NCBI GenBank assembly: GCA_041745535.1
Contig: JBGTIS010000058.1
Span: forward strand, 1 to 64,000
Reading direction: 5' to 3'
DNA from: JBGTIS01 sp041745535
Lineage (GTDB): Bacteria > Bacteroidota > Bacteroidia > Cytophagales > Cyclobacteriaceae
DNA: 64,000 bases
The position numbers were made by a program, and so were the translations under genes. Below are positions 8,653 through 17,089 of the stretch, piece after piece. Below the pieces are notes generated by a model. It did no database searches. It was not told where the DNA came from and saw only the letters and a list, made by a program, of their open reading frames with translations. Positions within the stretch are counted from its first letter, which is position 1, and every line of letters begins with the position of its first letter.

Positions 8653-10107
8653 ATGGAAGACCTTGAGAAAGAATTAGCCTATCAGATGAACCGCCGTCAT
8701 TTCCTTTCCAAAACCAGTATGGGCATTGGCGTGGCGGCTTTATCCTCGTTGCTAAGTCCTATGCAACTGTTTGGCAAAACGCCTAATCCAGGTGGCGGTG
8801 TGTTGGGCGGACCCCATTTCGCTCCCCGTGCCAAGCGGGTGATTTACCTGTTTATGAGTGGTGGCCCATCTCAATTGGATATGTTCGATTACAAGCCTAA
8901 GCTACAGCAAATGAACGGAGAGGATCTGCCCGAATCTATCCGGCAGGGGCAACGCCTCACGGGCATGACGGCCAACCAGACTTCATTTCCATTGGCAGGT
9001 GCGCAGTTTAAATTTGAACGCTATGGCAAGGCAGGCACCTGGGTAAGCGAATTGTTGCCGTACACTTCCCAGGTGGTGGATGATCTGTGTATTGTCAAAT
9101 CCATGCATACGGAAGCGATTAACCATGATCCGGCCGTTACCTTTTTCCAGACAGGCTCGCAACAGCCGGGGCGGCCTTCTATGGGTGCATGGTTAAGTTA
9201 TGGGCTGGGCAGCGACAATGAAAACCTGCCAGGCTTTATTGCCATGCTTTCCCGCAACCGCGATGGCGGGCAACCCCTTTATTCCCGTTTGTGGGGCAGT
9301 GGCTTTCTGCCTTCGCTTCATCAGGGTGTACAATTCCGTTCGGGAAAAGACCCCGTGCTGTATCTGAATAATCCACCCGGTATTGAAGGCATGGGTCGCC
9401 GCCGGGCACTGGACTACCTGCAGAAACTGTATCATAACCAGTACAACCGCCTGCACGACCCTGAGATCAATACCAAAATCGCGCAGTATGAGATGGCATA
9501 TCGCATGCAAACTTCCGTGCCGGAGGTGATGAATGTGGCCAATGAACCGGAGTATATCCATAACCTGTACGGACCGGAATCGCGCAAGCCCGGCACGTTT
9601 GCCGCCAACTGCCTGCTGGCCCGAAGGCTGGCAGAACAGGACGTGAAATTTATTCAGTTGTATCATATGGGTTGGGACCAGCACGGCAATCTGCCCAATG
9701 ATATTGTGGGGCAGTGCAAAGCTACCGACCAGGCTTCTGCTGCATTGGTACTGGACCTGAAACAGCGTGGCCTTTTGGAAGATACATTGGTAGTGTGGGG
9801 CGGAGAATTTGGCCGTACCAATTATTCGCAGGGAAAGTTGACCAAAACCAATTATGGCCGCGACCACCATCCGCGCTGCTTTACCATCTGGATGGCGGGC
9901 GCCGGTGTAAAAAAAGGATTTGTATATGGCGAAACCGATGAGTTTGGATACAACATTATCAAAGACCCGGTACACGTACACGATTTCCAGGCTACCTTAT
10001 TACACCTGATGGGCGTTGACCATGAAAAATTAATCTATAAACACCAGGGACGGCGCTTCCGCCTTACCGATGTTGCCGGTAAAGTGGTTAATGATATCAT
10101 TGCCTGA
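8653..10107 (+). CDS. DUF1501 family protein with Tat signal
   Basis: A 484-residue protein starting with a twin-arginine type signal (NRRHFLSK followed by a hydrophobic helix ending LFGKTP). The body matches DUF1501, an alkaline-phosphatase/sulfatase-fold family: FMSGGPSQLDMFD near the N-terminus, HTEAINHDP, GWDQHG, VWGGEFGRT and GRDHHPRCF are recognisable metal-site and structural motifs. It follows the cytochrome/DUF1553 gene by 2 bases, and this pair is the common genomic unit. Tat export fits a protein folded with metal before secretion. The substrate is unknown, and hydrolysis of sulfated glycans is only an inference from the fold. Confidence 0.9.
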   Translation: MEDLEKELAYQMNRRHFLSKTSMGIGVAALSSLLSPMQLFGKTPNPGGGVLGGPHFAPRAKRVIYLFMSGGPSQLDMFDYKPKLQQMNGEDLPESIRQGQRLTGMTANQTSFPLAGAQFKFERYGKAGTWVSELLPYTSQVVDDLCIVKSMHTEAINHDPAVTFFQTGSQQPGRPSMGAWLSYGLGSDNENLPGFIAMLSRNRDGGQPLYSRLWGSGFLPSLHQGVQFRSGKDPVLYLNNPPGIEGMGRRRALDYLQKLYHNQYNRLHDPEINTKIAQYEMAYRMQTSVPEVMNVANEPEYIHNLYGPESRKPGTFAANCLLARRLAEQDVKFIQLYHMGWDQHGNLPNDIVGQCKATDQASAALVLDLKQRGLLEDTLVVWGGEFGRTNYSQGKLTKTNYGRDHHPRCFTIWMAGAGVKKGFVYGETDEFGYNIIKDPVHVHDFQATLLHLMGVDHEKLIYKHQGRRFRLTDVAGKVVNDIIA

Positions 10108-10955
10108 TTATTTCAACAGAATGCGATGCGTTTCTGTCAGGTAGGCGGTGGTTACTTTCAGCAGGTACATGCCGACTGGAAAATGGCTTATGTCCATACT
10201 TGTGGCACCTCCACGCCTGCTACGTTCTTAGAAGAAGCAGTATGGTTGGTTACGCGGCCCTCCTCATCAGTTTCAGCATCTACCAACATAAAAGCAACTA
10301 TATGATTAAAAACAATAGGATTGTTAGTTACTTTAAAAGTAATAATGAGTGGTGTACCAGCACTTGTCCATTGGGTAACGCATAGGGAACAGCAGTGAGC
10401 TTAAAAAAACCTTCTTCGTTAATTTCAGGTACTTCAAGATAATTTCCTATAAGATAATCGCCACCCAATGCGAAATGAGGTTCATTATCGGTATGGTAAT
10501 TTTTAATCTGGTTCAGATCAAAGACTACGCTCCCCACATTGCCTATGGTATTGGCACGGATGTTCAGTCCGGTACGTTCATACGCTCTTATTTTAATAAA
10601 ATAACCTTCTTCCAGCATAGATAAACTCGAGTTATCGGCAGTGGCGATCAGGGTAAAGTTGTTAATTGCGAAAGACAGATTACGATATATTTTCTATCCC
10701 ACGCAAATCCCGCGGATAATCATTATTGACGATAACCAGGCTAATAAACCTATGATCTACTACCATATAATCCACTTTAGTCAAAACCAAAAGTGGCTTC
10801 AGGCTTGTTATATCGGAAGAAGGAGCACCCTCTTCCGGATTACCTATGGTTAGGCTTCCGGTAATTTCTGTATAATGAAAAGCATCTACTTCGGCCTGGG
10901 TGCTGAGCGTGAGGTTTCCATTAAGCGCGAGGCTTCCGCTCTTATCATGTCTCAT
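10108..10955 (-). pseudogene. Remnant of a T9SS-exported surface protein (receptor-L-like, NIRANT-type and sorting domains)
   Basis: Four reading pieces run in order on the minus strand. The first (10680-10955) has receptor-L-like phrases NGNLTLSTQAEVDAF, ITGSLTIG and LVLTKVDYM. The second (10328-10618) is a repeat-type beta domain with LNIRANTIGNVGSVVFDL and LTAVPYALPNGQ. From about 10370 the next frame continues it as TPLIITFKVTNNPIVFN and VAGVEVPQVWT. A final frame gives the terminal MDISHFPVGMYLLKV and THRILLK, a typical type-A T9SS sorting tail ending at 10108. At least two frameshifts and probable internal deletions make it non-functional. It was likely a large adhesin-like protein. It converges with the DUF1501 gene, with stop codons back to back. 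Confidence 0.8.
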
Positions 10956-11278
10956 ACGTTTTATGGAATAGCTGATTTAGTGTATGTTTTCCAGGCTAAA
11001 GCTGACAGAAATAGCAAGAATTATTGAAAAAAAGCGTATTTCACTTTTTACAATTTACATATGCTTTTTTTACAAATTTGCTGAAATCAATCGCTGACTA
11101 TACAACTTTTTAATATATTATATATATTTTTGATATTTTTTCAATTATAAATATATTTTGGTGTTATTTTTTCATGTAAAAATTAATAATTTTAAATTAT
11201 TTGTAACTCATTATCATTTTTGTTCGTAAATTTGCAGTATCAACCAAAATTCGAAAAGGCAATTTTAAATTGACTATA
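10956..11278. other. AT-rich intergenic stretch
   Basis: No gene is seen here. From about 11090 to 11225 the sequence is almost entirely A and T, with runs such as TATATATTTTTGATATTTTTTC, giving a likely curved or easily melted region ahead of the gene at 11279. A Bacteroidota-type -7 element is annotated separately. Confidence 0.5.
11200..11234 (+). promoter_or_regulatory. Possible Bacteroidota sigma-A promoter
   Basis: TAAATTTG at 11227-11234 fits the Bacteroidota -7 consensus TAnnTTTG. A TTTG at 11200-11203 could be the -33 element, but the spacer is 23 bases, longer than the usual 19-21. It sits about 45 bases ahead of the ATG at 11279. Low-confidence motif match. Confidence 0.35.
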
Positions 11279-11662
11279 ATGAAAACATTAAATAAAACAG
11301 CATCTCTGTTACAGGCAGCAGGTCTGCCTGACCGGAATAGAATTTCGGTACAGGGTGCTGATTACATAGATATAATGGTTAGTATGGGTAAAACTAAATC
11401 TGGCCATACCAATGTGGGTATCAGCGTTACGCCCACTCCCTTGGAGGAGGCGCAGTATTTTTATGCAGGCATCCTTCTTCATCAGGGCCATACATTTTCT
11501 GAAGAAATTATGAGCGCTTATAAAAAATATATTGAGAAAAGCGCATTCTTTCAGTTAACAGATGGATCCTATGCAGGAGCCACCCACACACCTTTTGGTG
11601 TAATCACACAATTATTTACTGGTAATTATTTCAACAATACAAACACAGATCATTTAGATTAA
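11279..11662 (+). CDS. Hypothetical protein, 127 residues
   Basis: I do not recognise this protein. The ATG at 11279 is preferred to a TTG three codons upstream. It starts MKTLNKTASLLQAAGLP, has a central strand-rich part (DYIDIMVSMGK, HTNVGISVTPTP), a helical part (LEEAQYFYAGILLHQGH, SEEIMSAYKKYIEKS) and a polar tail rich in Thr and Asn. No signal peptide or membrane segment is visible. It stands alone between an AT-rich leader and a 386-base gap. Codon use and protein-like composition suggest a real gene. Function unknown. Confidence 0.55.
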   Translation: MKTLNKTASLLQAAGLPDRNRISVQGADYIDIMVSMGKTKSGHTNVGISVTPTPLEEAQYFYAGILLHQGHTFSEEIMSAYKKYIEKSAFFQLTDGSYAGATHTPFGVITQLFTGNYFNNTNTDHLD

Positions 11663-12048
11663 TTTTTTTGGTAAGCCTGCTAATGGCTACAGGTAAAAGA
11701 TCTGGTGTACAACCGGTGTCCCTTTCGGGGTGCCCTGTATACTGAAGATAAAGATCCTGTACAGGGTTTTAATACCAACTGATCAGTGATCCGGATACAG
11801 GGATGCCGTTAATGCGGCCACCTCGACTAGCCTGACTATTGAGGATCAGTAGTATGTAAAATTCAAACAACCTATAGGGTAGCCGTTAGCCAGGTAAAAC
11901 AATTGTTTATTTTTTAACTAACATGCTGGTAAGGTATGTAAGGTTGCTGCCTGCCGCCACAAAATAATAAGGCGCGGTCGCGGTAATGCGAAGTCAGTAA
12001 CCACAGGCTTGTAAATAGCTACCTAAACCAGATTAAAACAAATGTATT
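11663..12048. other. Intergenic stretch without a recognisable gene
   Basis: About 390 bases with no supported reading frame. A short palindrome CCTGTACAGG occurs near 11758, and several CCCTGTA/TACAGGG words recur around it, but no clear terminator, RNA or repeat family could be named. Confidence 0.4.
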
Positions 12049-12666
12049 ATGATAGAATTTGATGTTATCAGCTATCTGCTGTTGCCAGCATTAATTTTTC
12101 TGGCCCGGGTAGCGGATGTTACGGTAGCCACCGTAAAACTTATGTTCGTGGTAAACAACACTCGGAAAGTAGCTGCCATATTAGGTTTTTTTGAGGCTTT
12201 TATTACCATCGTGGCCTTATCACGGGTGATGCAGGATGCCAGCAATATGGTGGCCTTTGTAATGTATGCCGCCGGATTTGCCACCGGTACCTATGTGGGT
12301 ATGTGGATTGAAGAGAAAATGGCGTATGGCAGTGTGCTGATCCGGATCATCAGCAAACACATTCCGGATGAACTGCTCCGTTACCTGGCCGACAACCAGT
12401 ACCGATACTCTATGGTAGATGCCAACGATCAGTCGGGTAATAACCAGATGCTGTTCACGGTATGCAAGCGGAGTAAAATGGGCGCTTTTCTCTCCAACCT
12501 GGAACGAATAGACCCGCAGGCGCTTTATACCATAGAAGGGGTTAAACGGGTGAGTAATGAATTTCTGCCGGAGAAGAAAAAGACTTCCTCCCCTGTGACC
12601 CTGGAGCGTATACTTTCCGCTTTGGGCAGAAGAACCCACTGGGCTTATTCTTACTGGAAACATTAG
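12049..12666 (+). CDS. UPF0316 / DUF5698-DUF2179 membrane protein (copy 1)
   Basis: A 205-residue inner-membrane protein. Three N-terminal membrane segments (about 8-25, 40-60, 68-86) carry the family phrases LARVADVTVATVK, GFFEAF and GFATGTYVGMWIEEK; a soluble DUF2179-like domain with YTIEGVKRVS follows. The C-terminal tail from about residue 180 is basic. Function of the family is not established. A clear paralogue lies at 19910-20527 with the same segments but a different tail. The broken DUF294 gene begins within about 120 bases downstream. Family assignment is firm. Confidence 0.85.
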   Translation: MIEFDVISYLLLPALIFLARVADVTVATVKLMFVVNNTRKVAAILGFFEAFITIVALSRVMQDASNMVAFVMYAAGFATGTYVGMWIEEKMAYGSVLIRIISKHIPDELLRYLADNQYRYSMVDANDQSGNNQMLFTVCKRSKMGAFLSNLERIDPQALYTIEGVKRVSNEFLPEKKKTSSPVTLERILSALGRRTHWAYSYWKH

Positions 12667-12787
12667 GAAACTGTTTTAGCTTTCATGTGATGAATAATAA
12701 AATTCAGGTGGAAAAGCCGGTAGCGGTATCCGATGGAGATGACGAAGGGCCGGCACATAAACTCTGGGAGGCAATTGGCCTGCAGCT

Positions 12788-13929
12788 GTGCATGAAGGTA
12801 TCATTTTGATGTTACAGCACAATACGCGGTACCTGTTGGTTGAAGAAAACGGACAGTACCTGGGCGCAATCAGCCGTCAGCAGGCACTTTCCCCTTTCAC
12901 CCTGATCAAATCGGTAAAACTGACCACATCGCCTGGGGCGTTAAAAGAGATCTGGGGCCAGGTGCCGGCCATGGTGTTTCAGTTGCTGAGCAAGGGAATC
13001 AATGCGGAAGTGGTTAACCAGTTCATTACCACCCTGTCCGACGCTATGGCGCAAAAAGTAATTGAAGGGGTAATAACCGGGCTGGGCACGCCTCCTGCCC
13101 GGTTTGTTTTTATGGCCCTGGGCAGCGAAGGGCGACGGGAACAGACCCTGAAAACCGACCAGGACAATGCCATTATTTATGAAGATATGGCCGGTGGGCA
13201 ACGGTAAGGGCCTACTTCCTGAAGTTTGCCGGGCAGGTATCGGAAAAGCTCAATTATATTGGTTTTAGTTACTGTGCCGGCGGGCTGATGGCCAGTAATC
13301 CTAAATGGACGCGTTCCCTGTCCCGTTGGAAGAGCCATTACAAGCAGTGGGTGCAGGAGGCTGTGCCGGAGTCGGTAATGAACATCGCGGCCCTCTACGA
13401 CTGCCGTTATATCTATGGAGAAAAATCACTGATGGATGAACTTAGGGTATTTCTGGACGGGCAGTTGCGGCAACCGCTGGACAGATTTCTGTACCAGATG
13501 GCCGACAATGCCCTGCAGCACGAACCGCCCTGGAATTTCTTTGGCTATTTCAGCACATTTAAAAAAGGGTCTCAAAAGGTAATTAACATCAAAAGAGTGA
13601 TGACGCCCATTGTGGACCTGGTCAGGGTGTATGCCCTGCACCACAGGATATTCAAAACCAATACCGGCGAACGCTTAGAGGCACTTACAAACAAAGGTGT
13701 TTTTTCAGAGCAGGAATACCAGGAGTTAAGGCAGGCCTACTATTACCTGATGAGCATACGCCTCAGGAAACAGGCCAGTCAGATAATAAATGAAGGAACT
13801 GCGCCGGATAACTATCTGGACCCTAAACGGCTCACCAAAATTGAGCAGGTAGTGTTAAAAGAAATATTCAAAACCATCGAAACCTTCCAGTTAAAAATAA
13901 AGGTAACCTTCACCAAAACCCTTTTTTAG
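12788..13929 (+). pseudogene. Frameshifted, 5'-truncated DUF294 nucleotidyltransferase/CBS signalling protein
   Basis: Two adjacent frames together encode most of a DUF294-type protein. The first (12788-13207) has the end of a CBS domain (LMLQHNTRYLLVEENGQYLGAI) and the GlnD-like nucleotidyltransferase motif GSEGRREQT with TDQDNAIIY. It runs into TAA near 13207. The second frame, from about 13200, continues as VRAYFLKFAGQVSEKLNYIGF and goes through the DUF294_C helical domain to TFTKTLF at 13929. The N-terminal cyclic-nucleotide-binding and first CBS domains expected in the family are missing; bases 12690-12787 hold only an unrelated short frame. A frameshift plus 5' loss makes it a pseudogene. 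Intact members are thought to be cytoplasmic signalling nucleotidyltransferases. Confidence 0.85.
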
Positions 13930-13982
13930 TCCCTTATACCGTAAGCCACTAATTTTTCAAGACGATCAGCCAGTATGTTTGA

Positions 13983-14015
13983 GGCGAATTTTTCCGGCGA
14001 GGAACAAAATTCGCC
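13983..14015. repeat. 10-bp perfect inverted repeat
   Basis: GGCGAATTTT (13983-13992) and AAAATTCGCC (14006-14015) form a perfect 10-bp stem with a 13-base loop, 54 bases after the DUF294 remnant. There is no T-run directly after it, so it may be an intergenic hairpin element rather than a terminator. Confidence 0.6.
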
Positions 14016-14211
14016 GAAATTCTTTCAGTTTATCAGCAGGGCATCCCTAATAATAAGTAGCCTCCACTTATCACCTAATATATCGAGGGCACAGGAAACA
14101 GAACATGAAGATCTGAAATTCAAACCCTTATTAGTTAGTTGAATTTTGAAACTGATTTTGTATATTTAGTTACAATACAGTCGGGGTTAATTTTTCATTA
14201 TCATTATCATT

Positions 14212-14679
14212 ATGAAAAGGGGAAGTTATCTTTTTTGTCTGTTATGTTTATGGTCGGCCTGCACCAGTCTCAATAAGGCAGTGGTTAGTAATTCTGACAA
14301 ACGGGAAGGCTTACAAAAGCTTCATCTATCTGCCGGGTATGATGTTTATCAGCTTAGGGTAGACCTGATCAGGCAGGTAACTAGCAATTACGCAGGCAAT
14401 AATAACTACCAAACCAGCCCAATCCCTTATCACTATCTGGGTGTTAATTTAGGGAATGGTCTGTTTTATGACGCCAACCATAACCTTACCCTTAACCTGA
14501 ATCAACTGCCTGAGTTGAGGCACCTGCAAGATTTCATTATTGTGAAGAAAGAAAGAGGTTCGTGGAATTTACCGGAAACATATAGAAAACAGGAACAATC
14601 TTTCTCCAAAGAAAAATCTTACTTTGCCGTAGGGTGTCCAGGTAATGGTGGTGCCTTCTCCATTCATTATCTTCTATGA
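14212..14679 (+). CDS. Small lipoprotein, 3' end replaced by antisense Rhs sequence
   Basis: An exported lipoprotein: signal MKRGSYLFCLLCLWSAC with the lipidated Cys at about residue 17. The body (to about residue 130) is polar with phrases YDVYQLRVDLIRQVTSNY and LNLNQLPELRHL; I do not recognise a family. The last 20-25 residues (from about base 14605) are the antisense reading of an Rhs/YD-repeat remnant that lies on the other strand, so the original C-terminus was probably lost in a rearrangement. It may still be translated. The upstream region has the repeated TTATCATTATCATTATG just before the start. Confidence 0.5.
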   Translation: MKRGSYLFCLLCLWSACTSLNKAVVSNSDKREGLQKLHLSAGYDVYQLRVDLIRQVTSNYAGNNNYQTSPIPYHYLGVNLGNGLFYDANHNLTLNLNQLPELRHLQDFIIVKKERGSWNLPETYRKQEQSFSKEKSYFAVGCPGNGGAFSIHYLL

Positions 14680-14800
14680 GGTTACCAATAGCATCGTAGG
14701 GATACCCAAAGTCGCTTTCTTCCATTTTCTCGTTAGCGTCATTGGTCCAGCGGACATGAAAGCCGGAGCCTACCCTGGAAGTGGGGTAATCAGGTTTCCT
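14600..14800 (-). pseudogene. Rhs/YD-repeat protein fragment
   Basis: On the minus strand, bases 14800 to about 14655 encode DYPTSRVGSGFHVRWTND and ESDFGYPYDAIGNLIED; after a frameshift the sequence continues as EGTTITWTPYGKVRF to about 14618. YDAIGNLI...WTPYGKV is the hallmark of the YD repeats in Rhs-like polymorphic toxins and wall-associated proteins. Only about 65 residues remain, bounded by stops, so it is a relic. It overlaps the 3' end of the lipoprotein gene on the plus strand. Confidence 0.7.
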
Positions 14801-14994
14801 TTATGCTGTTTTCAAAAAGTTAAGCTGGAAGCTTTATAAACGATGTCCAACATGCAATGCGATAGAAAAACGAACATATTACGCCATCATTATACGCACC
14901 CGATCAGGATTATGAGCCAGGGTAAGCCTCCAAACCCTAATGGAAGCCAATTTGCAAGACTGTGCGGTACCGAACACTGATGACCATACACTCT

Positions 14995-15118
14995 GCAGAG
15001 CCGCGGAATGGCTGGGCAACAGTGACGCGACCACATCGCAGAGCCGCGGAAGGGTTGAGCAACAGTGACGCGACCACATCGCAGAGCCGCGGAAGGGTTG
15101 CGTAACAGTGACGCAACC
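14995..15118. repeat. 43-bp tandem repeat, 2.9 units, with hairpin
   Basis: Units begin at 14995, 15038 and 15081 with GCAGAGCCGCGGAA and contain AACAGTGACGC; the third stops after 38 bases. CCGCGG is itself palindromic. In the third unit GGTTGCGT (15096-15103) and ACGCAACC (15111-15118) form a perfect 8-bp stem around AACAGTG; the other units keep only part of this pairing. Origin unknown. Confidence 0.85.
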
Positions 15119-15448
15119 TCTCTACTAGCCCATATGGCCCTTCAAACCAGTATTTGAGCCGTACCGCAACGCTACTCTCATAAACTTCTACAGGCGCATA
15201 CCATCCAAAGCCTTATCAAGTCGTATATTTTTTTAAAATGAGGACTCATGCAGCTTATTTTGAAGGTTAAATGTATTTTACAAAACTTTTAATGTTCAAT
15301 ACACAAGGTTCAAGGTTCAATGTTTAATAATTCATTGTAACTTGATACTTGAATATTGAACATTTGGATAGCATTCCTCAGGTATTGAGCGCATGAGCGA
15401 AATGCCTACTGATATTTTATGTCGCATAAAAATTATGAGATGCTATAA

Positions 15449-15533
15449 GGGCTGCCTGCCCCGTTTTTACTATTATGCCATCTGGGGCGAGGCTCCTGCC
15501 TCGTTCTTACTATTACCAAAGCCTCCGGCTTTA
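15449..15533. repeat. Cluster of three mini-hairpins with a repeated spacer
   Basis: GGGC-TGCCT-GCCC (about 15449-15461), CGAGGC-TCCT-GCCTCG (15488-15503) and AAAGCC-TCC-GGCTTT (15518-15532) follow one another. The first two are each followed by CGTTYTTACTATTA, at 15462-15475 and 15502-15515, a period of 40 bases. It resembles short intergenic hairpin elements; no function can be given. Confidence 0.6.
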
Positions 15534-15702
15534 GGATATCGAAGTAGTAAGGTTATGGATGCTTTAATGGCAGTGTAAGGGCCAGAGGCCTGGAGCATAA
15601 CCGGCACGAGCGATGACACACACGCCAGTTAGGGTGGCTAACTCTGAAATACAGTTTCAGCTACTTGTGTGTAAAAAGCAGCAAAATGGTAGTGTAGTAT
15701 AA

Positions 15703-16425
15703 TCAGGTGGCTACTTTTCTTGAGGTCTCTTTCACCTTTTTTAAATAAGGCCTGCGGGCAAAGGTGACTACCTGCCGCAGATAGTTTTGTACCCCGGCAA
15801 AATAAACGATATCAATAAACATATTGAGCTCTTTTACAAAACCTTCCAGCCTGCCCATTTTTTGCATCTTGAACGTATTAAACGCCGAAGAAGGCACCCA
15901 ATACACTTCCTTTTTGCGTTCCAGCATGTAATTGTTAATGGCGATTTCCAGCTGATACCCCTGAATCCGCTTTTTTAAGATAGCTTGTAAATCTGTATGC
16001 TTCAGGATGCGCTCGCCCGAGAAGAGTATATCGCCCCGATCCATTTTCACAAACCAGGGAGCTTTGATGCGCCTCAGAATAATCATATCAGCCTTCCGCT
16101 GCTTCATTGCCTGTATGGCAAAACTGATTTCAAGCGAATTGATAAATTGAAGGTCGGCATCCATCAGCAAAATAAAATCGTGAACAGCATGGTTTAACCC
16201 GTGGCGGATGGCAGCGGTTTTGCCCTGGTTATAGGGCAATCTGACCAATTCCACCTGCGGCCAGTATCGGAGTATCTGGGCCGAAATGCCATCAGTAGAG
16301 CCATCATCTATACAAATAATCTGTGAAATTTCCTCGATTTTGGTAACCACATCCAATACGGAAAAGATGCGTTGACCTTCGTTATAAAACGGAATTATAC
16401 AGGAAGTTCGTCCCCTGGTATTCAT
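15703..16425 (-). CDS. Family 2 glycosyltransferase
   Basis: A 240-residue cytoplasmic GT-A glycosyltransferase. The N-terminus CIIPFYNEGQRI, the nucleotide-binding IDDGSTDG and the metal-binding LLMDADLQF are standard GT2 motifs in the expected order; GKTAAIRHGLNHA lies between them. There is no membrane anchor. The C-terminal part (about 150-240) is basic with FNTFKMQKMGRLEGF. It probably transfers a sugar to a lipid or polysaccharide precursor; donor and acceptor are unknown. It stands alone, divergent from the ArfB-like gene. Confidence 0.85.
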   Translation of the reverse strand: MNTRGRTSCIIPFYNEGQRIFSVLDVVTKIEEISQIICIDDGSTDGISAQILRYWPQVELVRLPYNQGKTAAIRHGLNHAVHDFILLMDADLQFINSLEISFAIQAMKQRKADMIILRRIKAPWFVKMDRGDILFSGERILKHTDLQAILKKRIQGYQLEIAINNYMLERKKEVYWVPSSAFNTFKMQKMGRLEGFVKELNMFIDIVYFAGVQNYLRQVVTFARRPYLKKVKETSRKVAT

Positions 16426-16569
16426 ATTGATTTTTTCATAAAGCCTCAGAAACCTCTAAAACAAAAGGACGTTATCGCTGTAAGTAGAGCACTGTAATAT
16501 CTTTTTTTCATTTGTAAAAGCAGATGTTGTCCTGTGCAAATTAGTTATAATTGTATAAGTTTTAAGTGA

Positions 16570-17073
16570 ATGCCTGATATTAATAATTATATAATAAAAC
16601 TAACTCTTCCTGGAATGGTTTTAAATTCCATTCAAATTAAAGGTAATTGTAAATTGGAAAGGATTACAAAAGTATACGAAAGGGATTTCAGCAGCGAACT
16701 GGATTTTACCACCTCCAGAAGCAGTGGACCTGGTGGCCAGAACGTGAATAAAGTAAACAGCAAAGTTACGTTGCGTTTTGATGTAGAAGCCTCACTACTG
16801 CTGAGCCAGGAGGAGAAAGATACACTCAAAAAAAAAGCGGGCACAAAAATCAGTAACGATCATGTGCTGATCATATCTTCGGAAGCAGCACGTTCTCAGC
16901 TCAAAAACAAAGAAGAAAGCATCAGGAAGTTTTATGCGCTGCTTAAAAAGTCTTTCACCGTCAGAAAAAAAAGAAAGCCTACCAAACCCTCCAAATCAGC
17001 GGTAGAAAAACGTTTGAAAAACAAGCAGAAACAGGCAGAGAAAAAGCAGTTCCGTCAGGGAGGAGATTTTTAA
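16570..17073 (+). CDS. arfB: ArfB-like peptidyl-tRNA hydrolase (ribosome rescue)
   Basis: It carries the release-factor catalytic motif GPGGQ (about residues 53-57) inside SRSSGPGGQNVNKVNSKV and a long basic C-terminal tail (VRKKRKPTKPSKSAVEKRLKNK). That is the layout of ArfB/YaeJ, which enters stalled ribosomes and hydrolyses peptidyl-tRNA. ArfB is normally about 135-140 residues, and the first 30 or so residues from the ATG at 16570 look unlike the family. Translation may start nearer ERDFSSELDF, for example at the TTG of LERITKVYERDF near 16654. The RNase HI gene follows by 16 bases. Confidence 0.85.
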   Translation: MPDINNYIIKLTLPGMVLNSIQIKGNCKLERITKVYERDFSSELDFTTSRSSGPGGQNVNKVNSKVTLRFDVEASLLLSQEEKDTLKKKAGTKISNDHVLIISSEAARSQLKNKEESIRKFYALLKKSFTVRKKRKPTKPSKSAVEKRLKNKQKQAEKKQFRQGGDF

Positions 17074-17089
17074 TTGTAACGGAAAGCAC

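Larger units (their letters stand above)
14801..15702. other. Gene-free, repeat-bearing intergenic region
   Basis: About 900 bases without a believable gene. It holds a 43-bp tandem repeat (14995-15118), a group of mini-hairpins (15449-15533), a stretch of near-repeated words TTCAAGGTTCAATG around 15305-15365, and an ACACACACGCC / TTGTGTGT pair near 15618-15675. It looks like degraded sequence next to the Rhs remnant. Confidence 0.5.

Noticed and set aside
9193..9981. A 262-residue frame antisense to the DUF1501 gene
   Set aside because: The plus-strand DUF1501 protein is complete with all motifs; the antisense frame has no recognisable domain and reflects codon bias.
14995..15118. Possible CRISPR array
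   Set aside because: Units are contiguous 43-bp tandem copies with no unique spacers, and no cas gene is in the window.
15393..15578. A 61-residue frame in the repeat region
   Set aside because: It runs through the mini-hairpin repeats, has no signal or domain, and is not protein-like.
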